A DNA stretch of 45,887 nt from Actinomycetes bacterium (lineage in GTDB: Bacteria; Actinomycetota; Acidimicrobiia; Acidimicrobiales; RAAP-2), in assembly GCA_021822565.1 (NCBI GenBank), contig JAKAQM010000009.1:1-45887 (forward strand), in the 5' to 3' direction. Both the position numbers and the translations under genes were made by a program. Position 1 is the stretch's first letter. Each line of letters begins with the position of its first letter. The notes beneath the pieces are model-generated. The model saw nothing but the letters and a program-made list of their open reading frames with translations, was not told the origin of the DNA and searched no databases. Positions 8,646 through 17,126 of this stretch are shown here, piece after piece.

Positions 8646-10942
8646 ACCCGATGCGTGCCCTCCGGCGACCCGCGCGCACGTGGCCCGCCGAGAGCTCCGT
8701 CGCGCTGCGTGCGTCAGCGAGCGGCGCGGTGTGCGTCGCCGTCGCCGCGTGCGCGGCCCAGGGCGAGCTCCCGGCGTGGTACGCGGCCACCTGCAGCGCC
8801 CTCGTCTGCGCAGGCAGCGTCATCTCCTACCGGCGCCGCACGCGCCCCGTGCCCTATCTCAAGGTCGCCTTGGGCGCCGCGATGCTCGCAGCGTTCGCCT
8901 GGTTCTTCGTGACGGTGTCGGCAAACGCGTCGAGCGGCCAGCTCGGTGCGGTCGAGGGCCCCCTCGCCGTCCTCTTCAGTGCGATGCAGGTCGCCCACTC
9001 CTTCGACATGCCTTCTCGACGCGACCTGGGCTTCTCGCTCGCGGGATCCGCGACCCTCATGGCCGTTGCGGCAGCCCAGGCCATCGACCTCTCCTTCGGG
9101 CTCTACGTCGTCACGTGGGCGCTGCTCGCTCTCGTCGCGCTGCACGCGTCGTGGGCTTCGATGGCAGGGGGGCTCGCGCCGCACGCCCTCGGCGTCGCGG
9201 GGTCGAGCGCGGCTGCGCTGCTCGTCGCGGGGCTGCTCGTGGCGTTCCTCCCACTTCCGAGCCCGCCGAGCCTCGCGGTGAGCCCCAGCCTCGGAGCGCG
9301 AGCCGGTGCGTTCGGCGCGACCCAGCCCGTCCGCTTCGTCCCAGCGCCCCGCTCCACGGACGAGGGGCCTGCGTCGGCGAGCGGACCGACGGGCGTCGGC
9401 GGCTTCCTCGGCTTCGCCGGACCGCTCGACACGGCACTGCGTCCCGGGCTCGGCAACGAGGTCGTGCTCCGGGTGCGCGCGGACCGCCCGACGTACTGGG
9501 TCGCCGAGACCTACGACACCTGGTCGGGGCGCTCATGGACCCAGACCGGACCGCACCCCCAAGCCGACCAACCGACGGGCGGAAGCGGAGCGTCCGAAGG
9601 GCGCTCCGCCGTCCTCACCGGCGGCCCGCCCTTCGTCGTCGCACCGAGCGCCGTGTCTCCAAGCGGGCAGGGCGCCAGCCGGACGGCACCGCCCTCGGCG
9701 ACTGCCCGCGTCGACGTGCAGCCGGACTACCAGACCTTCTACCTCGCGGCATCGGCGTCGAACCTCGTCCTCCACGCCGACCAGGCGACCGCGGTGTGGA
9801 TCCCGACCCGGCGGTTGTACGTCGGTGCGAACGGGACCATCCGCACGGCTCGGGCGCTCGGCGCCGGGTCCGTCTACAGCGTTGCGTCCACAGTCGCGAC
9901 GCCGAGCGAAGCCGAGCTCGAGAGCGCGAACGGTACCGCAGGGCTCACCGCCGCTGCCGTGCGTGAGGATCTCCAGCTCCCCCACCCCTACCCGCGGGTG
10001 GCGTCGCTCGCCCGCCGGGTGACCGCGCACGACCCCACGGTCCTCTCCAAGATCCACGCGCTCGAGCGCTGGATCGGGGAGCACACCAGGTACACGCTGG
10101 ACATCCCACCCCTCGCTCCGGGTCGAGACACGGTCGTCGAGTTCCTCTTCGGCACCCGGCGCGGATTCTGCGAGCAGATCAGCACCTCGCTCACCGTGAT
10201 GCTCCGCACGCTCGGCATCCCTGCACGCGAGACGGTCGGCTACGTCCCAGGTCCCCTGGATCCGATCACCGGCCTCTACGACGAGGAGGCCAAGGACGCA
10301 CACGCATGGGTCCAGGTGTGGTTCCCCGGCTACGGCTGGCAGAGCTTCGACCCCACCGCCTACGTTCCGGCTGCGAACCCGTCGGCGGCGTCGACCATCG
10401 GGAACGATTTGCTCGCGGCCCTCCGCCGTGTGCCGGTCGCTCCCACCGCGGCCGCCGTGGGGGCCCTCACGCTCGTGGCGCTCGTGCTCGTACGGCGGCG
10501 CCGGCGGCCGCGCACCTGGAGCGCGAAGGTCACGCGGGAGCTCGAACGCGCCGCGAGCCGGGCGGGTCTCCACGCCGAGCCGGGGGCGACGCTCGACTCG
10601 ATCGCCGCCGCGCTCGACTCGGTCCTCCGAGCCGGGAACCGCGCGCCCGGGACCGATGCGACCGCGCCCGCCCCGCCGAGCCGAGCACGGCCCGCATGCG
10701 CCGCACGTGAGCTCGCGTCCATCGCCGCCGCCGCGGCGTGGGGCGCCGAGGAGGCAGCGCCACGCACAGAGCGCCGCTACGTCCGCGAGGCGCGAGGGCT
10801 CCGTCGCGCCGCACGCCGCCAGGCGCGTCGCCGGGACCGAGCAGAGGTGCGACCGATGCCTGGCGTCATCGTCCCGCCTCCAGGAGCTCCACCGCCTCGT
10901 CGAAGGTCGCACCCGACACGAGCAGGGGCCGGAACGCCATGA
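8642..10942 (+). CDS. Membrane-anchored transglutaminase-like protein (TgpA type)
   Basis: A 766-residue protein. N-terminal half has about five or six membrane segments (residues about 25-215), then a long extracytoplasmic region, a transglutaminase-like core and another membrane segment (AAAVGALTLVALVLV) before a basic cytoplasmic tail. The catalytic triad is visible: Cys510 in RRGFCEQIS, His554 in DAHAWVQVWFPG, Asp570 in SFDPTAY. This is the usual third partner of MoxR and DUF58 and may be a cell-surface protease or crosslinking enzyme (family-level inference). The GTG start overlaps the DUF58 stop. The last 77 bases overlap the convergent flavoprotein gene. Confidence 0.85.
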   Translation: MNPMRALRRPARTWPAESSVALRASASGAVCVAVAACAAQGELPAWYAATCSALVCAGSVISYRRRTRPVPYLKVALGAAMLAAFAWFFVTVSANASSGQLGAVEGPLAVLFSAMQVAHSFDMPSRRDLGFSLAGSATLMAVAAAQAIDLSFGLYVVTWALLALVALHASWASMAGGLAPHALGVAGSSAAALLVAGLLVAFLPLPSPPSLAVSPSLGARAGAFGATQPVRFVPAPRSTDEGPASASGPTGVGGFLGFAGPLDTALRPGLGNEVVLRVRADRPTYWVAETYDTWSGRSWTQTGPHPQADQPTGGSGASEGRSAVLTGGPPFVVAPSAVSPSGQGASRTAPPSATARVDVQPDYQTFYLAASASNLVLHADQATAVWIPTRRLYVGANGTIRTARALGAGSVYSVASTVATPSEAELESANGTAGLTAAAVREDLQLPHPYPRVASLARRVTAHDPTVLSKIHALERWIGEHTRYTLDIPPLAPGRDTVVEFLFGTRRGFCEQISTSLTVMLRTLGIPARETVGYVPGPLDPITGLYDEEAKDAHAWVQVWFPGYGWQSFDPTAYVPAANPSAASTIGNDLLAALRRVPVAPTAAAVGALTLVALVLVRRRRRPRTWSAKVTRELERAASRAGLHAEPGATLDSIAAALDSVLRAGNRAPGTDATAPAPPSRARPACAARELASIAAAAAWGAEEAAPRTERRYVREARGLRRAARRQARRRDRAEVRPMPGVIVPPPGAPPPRRRSHPTRAGAGTP

Positions 10943-12131
10943 GCTGGCGAGGGCGTGAGACCGCGACCGCCCCGCTCAACCGCCCACGCCGGCCGTAGAC
11001 GGCGACGAACCTCGCATCCGGCGCGTCGAGGCTCCCGTCGACCACGACAACCTCGTCATCGGGACCCGGGTGGCCGAGGACCTGGATCCTCAGCCCGTAC
11101 TGGTCCGACCAGAAGTAGGGCACGGGGTCGAACTCCCCGGCGTGGCCCCTGCCGGCGAGAAGGCTGCGGGCGGCGGCCGAGCCCATCTGGGACGCCACCT
11201 CCCAGTGCTCGATCCGAAGGGACTGCTCGTCGCCGAGGTGGCGCCAGCTCCATCTACACAGATCGCCGGCGCACACCACACGGTCCGCGGCGAACAGCGC
11301 GCCGTCGCACACGACGCCGTCTGCGACCTCGAGCCCGGAGCCCTCCAGCCATTCGGTGTTCGGCACCACGCCGACCCCGACGACCACGACGTCGGCGCGC
11401 AACGCCTCGCCGTCGCCGAGCACCACCTCGAAGGGCCGGTCCGAAGGGCACGTGCGCACCCCCTCGACCCTGACGCCGGTGCGCAGCTCCACTCCGTGGT
11501 GCAGGTGGAGCGCACCGAGGGCACCCCCGACCAGCTCCCCGAGGGCGGGCGCGAGCGGCGTCGGGAGCGCCTCGAGCACCGTGACGACGCAGCCGAGCCC
11601 GCGGCAGGTGGCCGCCACCTCCGAGCCGATGAAGCCGGCCCCGACGACCACGACCCTGCACCCCGGCCCTGCGCCGAGGAGGGCCGCGCGAAGCCGCTCG
11701 CAGTCCTCGAGCGTGCGCACGACGGCCACCCCCTCGAGCGTCTCCGTGCCACGCAGGCGGCGCGGTCGTGCGCCGGTCGCGACCACCACACCGTCCGCCT
11801 CGAGCGCCGTGCCGTCGTCGAGGGTGACGCGGCGGGACGCCGCATCGAGCGCCTCGGCTCGATGCCCGAGGCGGAGGTCGATCCCGAGCTCCTCGATCCG
11901 ACGGCGGTCGGCGAGAACCGTGCGCTCCGGAGGCCAGGTCCCCGCGAGCACCTGCTTGGACAGTGGGGGGCGGTCGTAGGGGTAGTGGACCTCGTCGCCC
12001 ACCATCACGAGCGACCCGGTGAAGCCGCGCTCACGGAGCTCCTCTGCGGCGCGCAGGCCCGCGAGCGACGCTCCGACGACGACCACCGAGCCGTCGAGCG
12101 GCAAGGGACCGCCAGCTCCCGCCGCGCTCAT
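10866..12131 (-). CDS. NAD(P)H-dependent FAD oxidoreductase, ferredoxin-reductase type
   Basis: A 421-residue two-dinucleotide-domain flavoprotein of the rubredoxin/ferredoxin reductase family. FAD motif VVVVGASLAGLRAAEELRE near residue 17, family motif YPYDRPPLSKQVLAG, NAD motif VVVVGAGFIGSEVAATCRGLG near residue 150, and the FAD C-terminal motif VVCAGDLCRW. The family passes electrons from NAD(P)H to a ferredoxin or rubredoxin, often for an oxygenase. The ATG overlaps the stop of the upstream hydrolase gene (ATGA), so the two are co-transcribed. The physiological electron acceptor cannot be told from the sequence. Confidence 0.82.
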   Translation of the reverse strand: MSAAGAGGPLPLDGSVVVVGASLAGLRAAEELRERGFTGSLVMVGDEVHYPYDRPPLSKQVLAGTWPPERTVLADRRRIEELGIDLRLGHRAEALDAASRRVTLDDGTALEADGVVVATGARPRRLRGTETLEGVAVVRTLEDCERLRAALLGAGPGCRVVVVGAGFIGSEVAATCRGLGCVVTVLEALPTPLAPALGELVGGALGALHLHHGVELRTGVRVEGVRTCPSDRPFEVVLGDGEALRADVVVVGVGVVPNTEWLEGSGLEVADGVVCDGALFAADRVVCAGDLCRWSWRHLGDEQSLRIEHWEVASQMGSAAARSLLAGRGHAGEFDPVPYFWSDQYGLRIQVLGHPGPDDEVVVVDGSLDAPDARFVAVYGRRGRLSGAVAVSRPRQLMAFRPLLVSGATFDEAVELLEAGR

Positions 12132-12859
12132 CGTGCGAACATGGCCAGCCACTCCTGCGCCGAGCGCGGCCTGAGCACGACGTTGGCCCGGCGCGTCTCC
12201 CCCATGGGGGCGAAGGGCTCCTCCGAGTAGCGGTGGCCGGGGTACACGAGGGTCTCGTCGGGGACCTTCGCCAGTCGCTGCGTGAGCGACTCGTAGAGGG
12301 CCTCGGGATCCCCGCCGGGCAGGTCGGTCCTCCCGCAGCCCTGCAGGAAGAGCGTGTCGCCGGACACGAGCTTGCCTGCGACGAGGAAGCACTGGCTCCC
12401 AGGAGTGTGGCCCGGGGTGTGCACCAGCTCGACCGCGACCTCTCCGACCATGACGACGTCGCCGCTCTCGTGGGGGACCAGGTCGCCTTCGCCCACCCCG
12501 GTCGCGCGCACGACCCACGGGAGCTCGGCGCGCTGGACGTGGACCGGCACCTGGACGCGTTCGAGCAGCGCGGCGATGCCCTCGACCTCCACCCCCATGG
12601 CTGCCCCCCCGACATGGTCGAAGTGGTAGTGCGTCGCGAGCACCCCGGCACAACGCATCCCGTCACCCTCGACGACGTCGAGGAGCTCCCCCACGCGGTA
12701 CGCGGGGTCGACGAGGAGCGCCTCCCCGGTCGTCCTGTCGCCGATCGCGTAGGCGAAGTTGACCATCTGGCGCGCCACCGGGTCGTCGCGGGCGAAGTCA
12801 CTCCCCGACAGGAGCTGGCGGAAGTACAGGCGGTCGAAGGCCTGCTGCTGGCTCGTCAT
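12128..12859 (-). CDS. Metallo-beta-lactamase-fold hydrolase, ETHE1/glyoxalase II-like
   Basis: A 243-residue metallo-beta-lactamase protein. Metal motif THYHFDHVGG (HxHxDH form), then HTPGHTPGSQCF, LVSGDTLFLQGCGRTDLPG and YPGHRYSEEP, which give the further His and Asp ligands. The GDTLF-GCGRTD-YPGH pattern resembles persulfide dioxygenases (ETHE1) and related hydrolases, but glyoxalase II-like activity is equally possible. It is paired with a ferredoxin-reductase-like flavoprotein. The sHdr sulfur cluster 10 kb away makes a persulfide role attractive, but that link is speculation. The ATG at 12859 is chosen because the protein aligns from there; the frame is open upstream. Confidence 0.75.
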   Translation of the reverse strand: MTSQQQAFDRLYFRQLLSGSDFARDDPVARQMVNFAYAIGDRTTGEALLVDPAYRVGELLDVVEGDGMRCAGVLATHYHFDHVGGAAMGVEVEGIAALLERVQVPVHVQRAELPWVVRATGVGEGDLVPHESGDVVMVGEVAVELVHTPGHTPGSQCFLVAGKLVSGDTLFLQGCGRTDLPGGDPEALYESLTQRLAKVPDETLVYPGHRYSEEPFAPMGETRRANVVLRPRSAQEWLAMFAR

Positions 12860-12899
12860 CCACGCCTCGCCATCGGATCGTCCACGTTCTTCGTCTTCG

Positions 12900-13268
12900 T
12901 CAGAAGAGCCCGGGTACGCCTTCGGCGCGCCCGCCACCGGCAGCGTCCTCCATGGCGTCTTCCACGACCTCGTCCTCGCCACCGCCCGTTTCCAGGGGCG
13001 CGCCCTCGCCACCGGCGGCGTCCTCGAGGACCGCCGTGAGCCGGGGCACGAGCTGCTCCACCTGCATCCGCGTCCGACGCAGCCGCGCGTCGAGCTCCTC
13101 GATGATCGCGGCCGCACGGACGAGCCGTCCCACCAGCTGGTCGACGTCGACCTCCCGGCCTTCGAAGAACGCGACGATCGTGTCCAGCTCCTCGCTCGCC
13201 TCGGTGTAGCTCATGTCCTCGACCGGGCGACCAGCAGCACCCGTCTCCTCGTCCATGAACCCTCCCAT
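12900..13268 (-). CDS. xseB: Exodeoxyribonuclease VII small subunit
   Basis: A 122-residue protein whose core SYTEASEELDTIVAFFEGRE followed by a helical heptad region LVRAAAIIEELDARLRRTRMQVEQLV matches XseB. Family XseB proteins are about 80 residues; the extra length here is an acidic, Gly/Ala-rich tail (GGEGAPLETGGGEDE) of unknown use. It partners XseA, whose stop overlaps this start (TGATG). Exonuclease VII degrades single-stranded DNA to oligonucleotides in the cytoplasm. A start at the inner ATG (MDEETG), which has GGGAGGG close by, is possible. Confidence 0.82.
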   Translation of the reverse strand: MGGFMDEETGAAGRPVEDMSYTEASEELDTIVAFFEGREVDVDQLVGRLVRAAAIIEELDARLRRTRMQVEQLVPRLTAVLEDAAGGEGAPLETGGGEDEVVEDAMEDAAGGGRAEGVPGLF

Positions 13269-14698
13269 CACGCCTCCACTCGCTCGTCTCCACGCGCACG
13301 CGCCGCGGCATCGCCGAACGCCACCTCCACGCCGTGCGTGCCGTGGGTGCCGTCCGCCACCGATCCGACGTAGCCGTCGGCGAAACGGGTCACGAGACGC
13401 CGTCCCGATCCGACCTCATGGGCATGGCGCACCACCTGACCATGCTCGTCGAGCGTCAGCGTGTAGCCGCGCTCGAGCTGGCGCTCCACGTCGTAGGCGG
13501 CGACCAGCCGGCGCCAGGCGACGAGGCGGTCGTGCGCGTGCTCGACCCTCGCCTGGGCGAGCGGCGCGACGCGTGCGCCGCGCCGGACGACCGAGGTCCA
13601 CGATTCATCGACCAGTCGTGGCGCGCTTCGCCCGACGGTCGCTGCGCACCGGACGACGTGCTCGCGCTGGCGGTCGAGAAGGTGCCGCGCCATCGCGCAC
13701 AGACGCGACCGGGCCGCATCGTGCTCACGTCGGGAGCTGGCGAGCGTCTCGGGACAGCGGCGTGCGAGAAGGGCAGCAGGCGTCGAGACGGAGACCTCCC
13801 ACCACGCCTGGACCCGCTGGACGAGCTCCCTGCCGCACTCGGTGGGGGTGATGCACGCCCGGTTCGCGACGACGTCGGCGACGGACTCGTCACCGGTGTG
13901 ACCGATCCCCGTCCACACCGGGACGGGCGAGCCGGCGACGGCCCGGGCCACGGGCTCGGCGTCGAACGCCGCGAGGTCGGCCTTGGACCCTCCGCCACGC
14001 ACCAGCACGATCAGGTCGAGACCGGCCGGCCCGAGGTCGCAGAGCCCTCGCAGCGCCGCGCTGATCGCCGACGGAGCGGCTGCACCCTGCACCGTCGTGG
14101 GGGCCACCTGCACCGAGAAGGCGAACCCGGACGCCGCGAGCTGACCGACGAAGTCGCGGTAGCCCTCCGTCCCCGGGCTCGCCACGAGGCCGATGCGCAG
14201 CGGCACCTCGGGCACGGCCAGCGCGCGGTTGCGCGTGAGCAGCCCTTCGGCCTCGAGGGCCCGGATGAGCGCAGCGCGCGCTGCCGCCAGACGTCCGAGC
14301 AGGGCGGTGACGTCCAGCTCTTGGAGCACGAAGCCGATCTCGGCCTTGGGCCTGTAGAAGTCGATGGTGCCGCGCAGGACGACCACCATGCCCGGCTGCA
14401 GCTCGATCCCCTCGCGCGCGAGCGTCGCTCGAAGTGGTCCCCAGGTGGACTGCCAGCACTTGACCTTGAGCACGGGTGCCTGGCGATCCCGGGCCGACTC
14501 GGGATCGACCAGGTCGATGTAGCAGTGTCCCTGCCCCGCACGCTGGTCGGAGACGTGCTGGATCTCGCCACGCACCCACAACGCGCGTCGGCGAGGGAAC
14601 GCGCGCTCGATCGCGCCTTGGACCTCGTCGTAGAGGTCGGTGATCGTGAGCGCGTCGGCATGCTCGCCACCGAGGGGCCCCCGGGGACCTTGTGACAT
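13268..14698 (-). CDS. xseA: Exodeoxyribonuclease VII large subunit
   Basis: A protein of about 476 residues. The N-terminal OB-fold contains ALWVRGEIQHVS and HCYIDLVDPES; the catalytic core has PLRIGLVASPGTEGYRDFV, a GL-DLIVLVRGGGSKADLAAFD segment and SPVPVWTGIGHTGDESVADVVANR. The C-terminal part is a long coiled coil, then YTLTLDEHGQVV. These are the standard XseA hallmarks. ATG 14698 is preferred to 14710 because a TATGGT hexamer lies exactly 7 bases upstream and there is no Shine-Dalgarno, which fits leaderless starts elsewhere in this window. Divergent from rnpB. Confidence 0.88.
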   Translation of the reverse strand: MSQGPRGPLGGEHADALTITDLYDEVQGAIERAFPRRRALWVRGEIQHVSDQRAGQGHCYIDLVDPESARDRQAPVLKVKCWQSTWGPLRATLAREGIELQPGMVVVLRGTIDFYRPKAEIGFVLQELDVTALLGRLAAARAALIRALEAEGLLTRNRALAVPEVPLRIGLVASPGTEGYRDFVGQLAASGFAFSVQVAPTTVQGAAAPSAISAALRGLCDLGPAGLDLIVLVRGGGSKADLAAFDAEPVARAVAGSPVPVWTGIGHTGDESVADVVANRACITPTECGRELVQRVQAWWEVSVSTPAALLARRCPETLASSRREHDAARSRLCAMARHLLDRQREHVVRCAATVGRSAPRLVDESWTSVVRRGARVAPLAQARVEHAHDRLVAWRRLVAAYDVERQLERGYTLTLDEHGQVVRHAHEVGSGRRLVTRFADGYVGSVADGTHGTHGVEVAFGDAAARARGDERVEA

Positions 14699-14705
14699 GG
14701 GGTCC

Positions 14706-14711
14706 ACCATA
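14706..14711 (-). promoter_or_regulatory. Putative -10 element of xseA
   Basis: TATGGT on the minus strand ends 7 bases before the ATG at 14698. No clear -35 was seen. It supports a leaderless xseA transcript. Confidence 0.4.
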
Positions 14712-14807
14712 GCCAGGAGGTGTGACCCGCTTTCCCTCCGTCAGACGCTCCTCGGAGCGCCGGGCCTGCGCTGTGCGGCCACGGCGCCGCCGGGTTCCTG
14801 GCAGAAT

Positions 14808-15201
14808 GGACGTGACGGTGAGCCGGCCGGGTGGCCGCGGCCCGGGTCGTGCCTAGAGCGCGGCACCGGGTCGAGGAAGGTCGGGACTCCGCAGGGCAGG
14901 GTGCTGGCCAACGGCCAGTCGGGGCGACCCGCAGGACAGTGCCACAGAGAGCAGACCGCCGATGGCGGGCCCCAGGCCCGCACAGGCAAGGGTGAAACGG
15001 TGCGGCAAGAGCGCACCAGCGGTCCGGGTGACCGGACCGGCTCGGTAAACCCCACTCGGAGCAAGGCCAAGCGTGGGACACGGGCGGCCCGTCCGCCCCG
15101 CGAGGGGCAGTCCCCAGGTAGGCCGCGTAGATGGATGGCCACCCACGCCTCTTCGAGGCTGGACAGAATCCCGCCTACAGGCCGGCTCACCGTCACGTCC
15201 A
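14808..15201 (+). ncRNA. rnpB: RNase P RNA, bacterial class A
   Basis: The region has the conserved RNase P landmarks in order: GAGGAAGGTCGGGACTCC near 14872 (CR I), ACAGAGAGCAGACCGCC near 14945 (CR IV side), AGGGTGAAACGGTGCGGCAAG with GAGCGCACCAG near 14990 (CR II/III), and ACAGAATCCCGCCTACAG near 15163 (CR V). The P1 helix is unusually clear: 14808-14828 is perfectly complementary to 15180-15200 over 21 bp, which sets the ends. The RNA is the catalytic part of the enzyme that trims tRNA 5' ends. A CAGAAT hexamer at 14802-14807 could be the -10. Exact 5' and 3' ends are estimates. Confidence 0.92.
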
Positions 15202-15278
15202 CTTGGCGCGGCTCTCGTCTGCGCTCCGCCTGCCTCGTGCCGTTCACCCCCGCCTGCCACTCGGCGGCCCGGCGCAAG

Positions 15279-15284
15279 TAGCCT
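15279..15284 (+). promoter_or_regulatory. Putative -10 element of cydD
   Basis: TAGCCT ends 9 bases before the cydD ATG at 15294. No Shine-Dalgarno is present in the gap. It suggests a separate, leaderless promoter for cydDC downstream of rnpB. Confidence 0.35.
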
Positions 15285-15293
15285 GGCGCCGAC

Positions 15294-17126
15294 ATGTCCA
15301 CCACTGCCGTACAGCGGCGCCGCGGTGGCCTGATCGACCGCCGTCTTGCCGCCCGGGTCAGTGCGACGCGTCGGTACCTCTTCACCGCGGTGGGCGTCGG
15401 GCTCGCCTCAACCGCATCGGTCGTCGCGCAAGCCGTCCTGCTCGCGTCCGTCGTGTCCTCGGTCCTCCTCCATGGGGCGACGCTCGGTGCCGTCGCGCCC
15501 CGTCTGGCGGGTCTCGCCGCGGCGTTCGCCGCTCGAGCCTTGCTCGGCTGGGCGGGCGAGGCGGCGGCCCAGCGCACGGGAGCCGCGGTCACCTCCACGC
15601 TGCGCCGGCAGTTGCTGCGCCACGCACTCGACCTGGGACCCGTCTGGCTGGGCGGGGAGCGGGCCGGCGAGCTCTCCCTCGCAGCGACCCGTGGGACCAG
15701 CGCGCTGACCACCTATTTCGGGCGCTACCTCCCCCAGGCGGTGCTCGCCGCGCTTGCCCCCATCGGGATCCTGATATGGGTCGGGGCGGAGGACTGGCCG
15801 TCGTTCCTCATCCTTCTCGGGCTGGTGGCGCTCGTCCCGTTGACGATGGTCTACTTCGGGCGGGAGTCGGCTGCCCGCACGCGTCTCCAGTGGCGCAGGC
15901 TCTCCTCGCTCTCCGCTCGCTTCTTGGACATGCTGCGCGGCCTGCCCACGCTGCGAGCCTTCGGAAGGGAGGCCCACGGCCGACGCGAGGTGGCGGAGGC
16001 GACCGACGGGCTCCGGCAGACGACCCTCAGCACCTTACGCGTCGCGTTCGCCTCCGCGCTGGCCCTCGAGTTCCTCGCAGGGATCGGCACCGGGCTCGTC
16101 GCGATGGTGCTCGGGCTTCGGCTCCTCGGCGGCCACGTGAGCCTGTACACGGCGGTCGCGGTGCTGCTGGTCTCCCCCGAGGTCTTCCTGCCGCTCCGCC
16201 GCGCCGGCGCCGAATTCCACGCGAGCGCCGAGGGACAGGCCGCAGCGGACCGCATCCTCTCGGTTCTCGACGTCGAGACGGTGCCGCACGAGGGCCGTGA
16301 GGGCGGTCAGGGCGGTCAGGGCGGTCGTACCCGGAGCCCTGGGACCCCCGCCGGCCCGGTTCGCGGCGAGCCGGCGGGCGGCACGCGTTCTCGAGAGCGT
16401 GCGGCGCTCGGCGCACACCATGTGACGGTCAGCTTCCCCGGTCGTGCCACACCAGCCCTGGTCGACTTCTCGGTCGAGGTGCGCGACGGCGAGCACCTCG
16501 CGCTCGTCGGACCGTCGGGATCAGGGAAGTCCACCGCGATCGGCCTGTTCCTCGGGTTCGTACGCCCGACCAACGGGTGGGTCGTCGTGGGCGGTCACGA
16601 CGTCGCGCTCGCCGAACCCGCCCTGTGGCGACACCTGCTCGCCTGGGTGCCCCAACGCCCGCACCTCCTTCACGGCTCGATCGAAGACAACCTGCGGATC
16701 GCGGACCCTGACGCCAGCGAGGCACGGCTCACCCGGGCGATCCAGCTGGTCGGCCTCTCGCACACCGTGCAGGGGCTCCCCAACGGGCTCGCGACCGTCG
16801 TCGGCGAAGGCGGCGTCTCCTTGAGCGCCGGCGAGCGCCAGCGTCTCGCGCTCGCGCGCGCAGTGGTGCGCGACGCCCCGATCGTCCTCCTCGACGAGCC
16901 GGTCGCGCATCTCGACGCCCACACGGAAGCCGCGCTACGCGACACGCTCGGCCCCTGGCTCGAGTCTCGGACGGTCCTCGTCGCGGCCCACCGGCCCGAG
17001 CTCGTCGCGCGCCTCGATCGCGTGGTGCGGCTCGGAGCCGGCACTCGTTACGTGGAGCACGAGACGGTACGCGCAGGGGATCTCGAGCAGCTCACCGATG
17101 ACGTCGCCGGGGCGAAGCACCAATGA
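15294..17126 (+). CDS. cydD: ABC transporter ATP-binding/permease, CydD subunit
   Basis: A 610-residue fused permease-ATPase. About six membrane segments occupy residues 30-310. The ATPase has Walker A GPSGSGKST near residue 405, signature LSAGERQRLALARA and Walker B PIVLLDEPVAHLD. CydDC is an exporter of glutathione/cysteine or haem-related thiol compounds needed to assemble cytochrome bd. A Gly-Gln-rich linker (GGQGGQGGRT, from a 9-bp repeat at 16302-16328) separates the membrane and ATPase parts. The stop overlaps cydC (ATGA). No cydA or cydB is present in the window. Confidence 0.85.
   Translation: MSTTAVQRRRGGLIDRRLAARVSATRRYLFTAVGVGLASTASVVAQAVLLASVVSSVLLHGATLGAVAPRLAGLAAAFAARALLGWAGEAAAQRTGAAVTSTLRRQLLRHALDLGPVWLGGERAGELSLAATRGTSALTTYFGRYLPQAVLAALAPIGILIWVGAEDWPSFLILLGLVALVPLTMVYFGRESAARTRLQWRRLSSLSARFLDMLRGLPTLRAFGREAHGRREVAEATDGLRQTTLSTLRVAFASALALEFLAGIGTGLVAMVLGLRLLGGHVSLYTAVAVLLVSPEVFLPLRRAGAEFHASAEGQAAADRILSVLDVETVPHEGREGGQGGQGGRTRSPGTPAGPVRGEPAGGTRSRERAALGAHHVTVSFPGRATPALVDFSVEVRDGEHLALVGPSGSGKSTAIGLFLGFVRPTNGWVVVGGHDVALAEPALWRHLLAWVPQRPHLLHGSIEDNLRIADPDASEARLTRAIQLVGLSHTVQGLPNGLATVVGEGGVSLSAGERQRLALARAVVRDAPIVLLDEPVAHLDAHTEAALRDTLGPWLESRTVLVAAHRPELVARLDRVVRLGAGTRYVEHETVRAGDLEQLTDDVAGAKHQ

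Noticed and set aside
14640-15712. Long open frames on both strands across rnpB
   Set aside because: They run through the conserved RNase P core and pair as RNA helices; no protein motif is seen.
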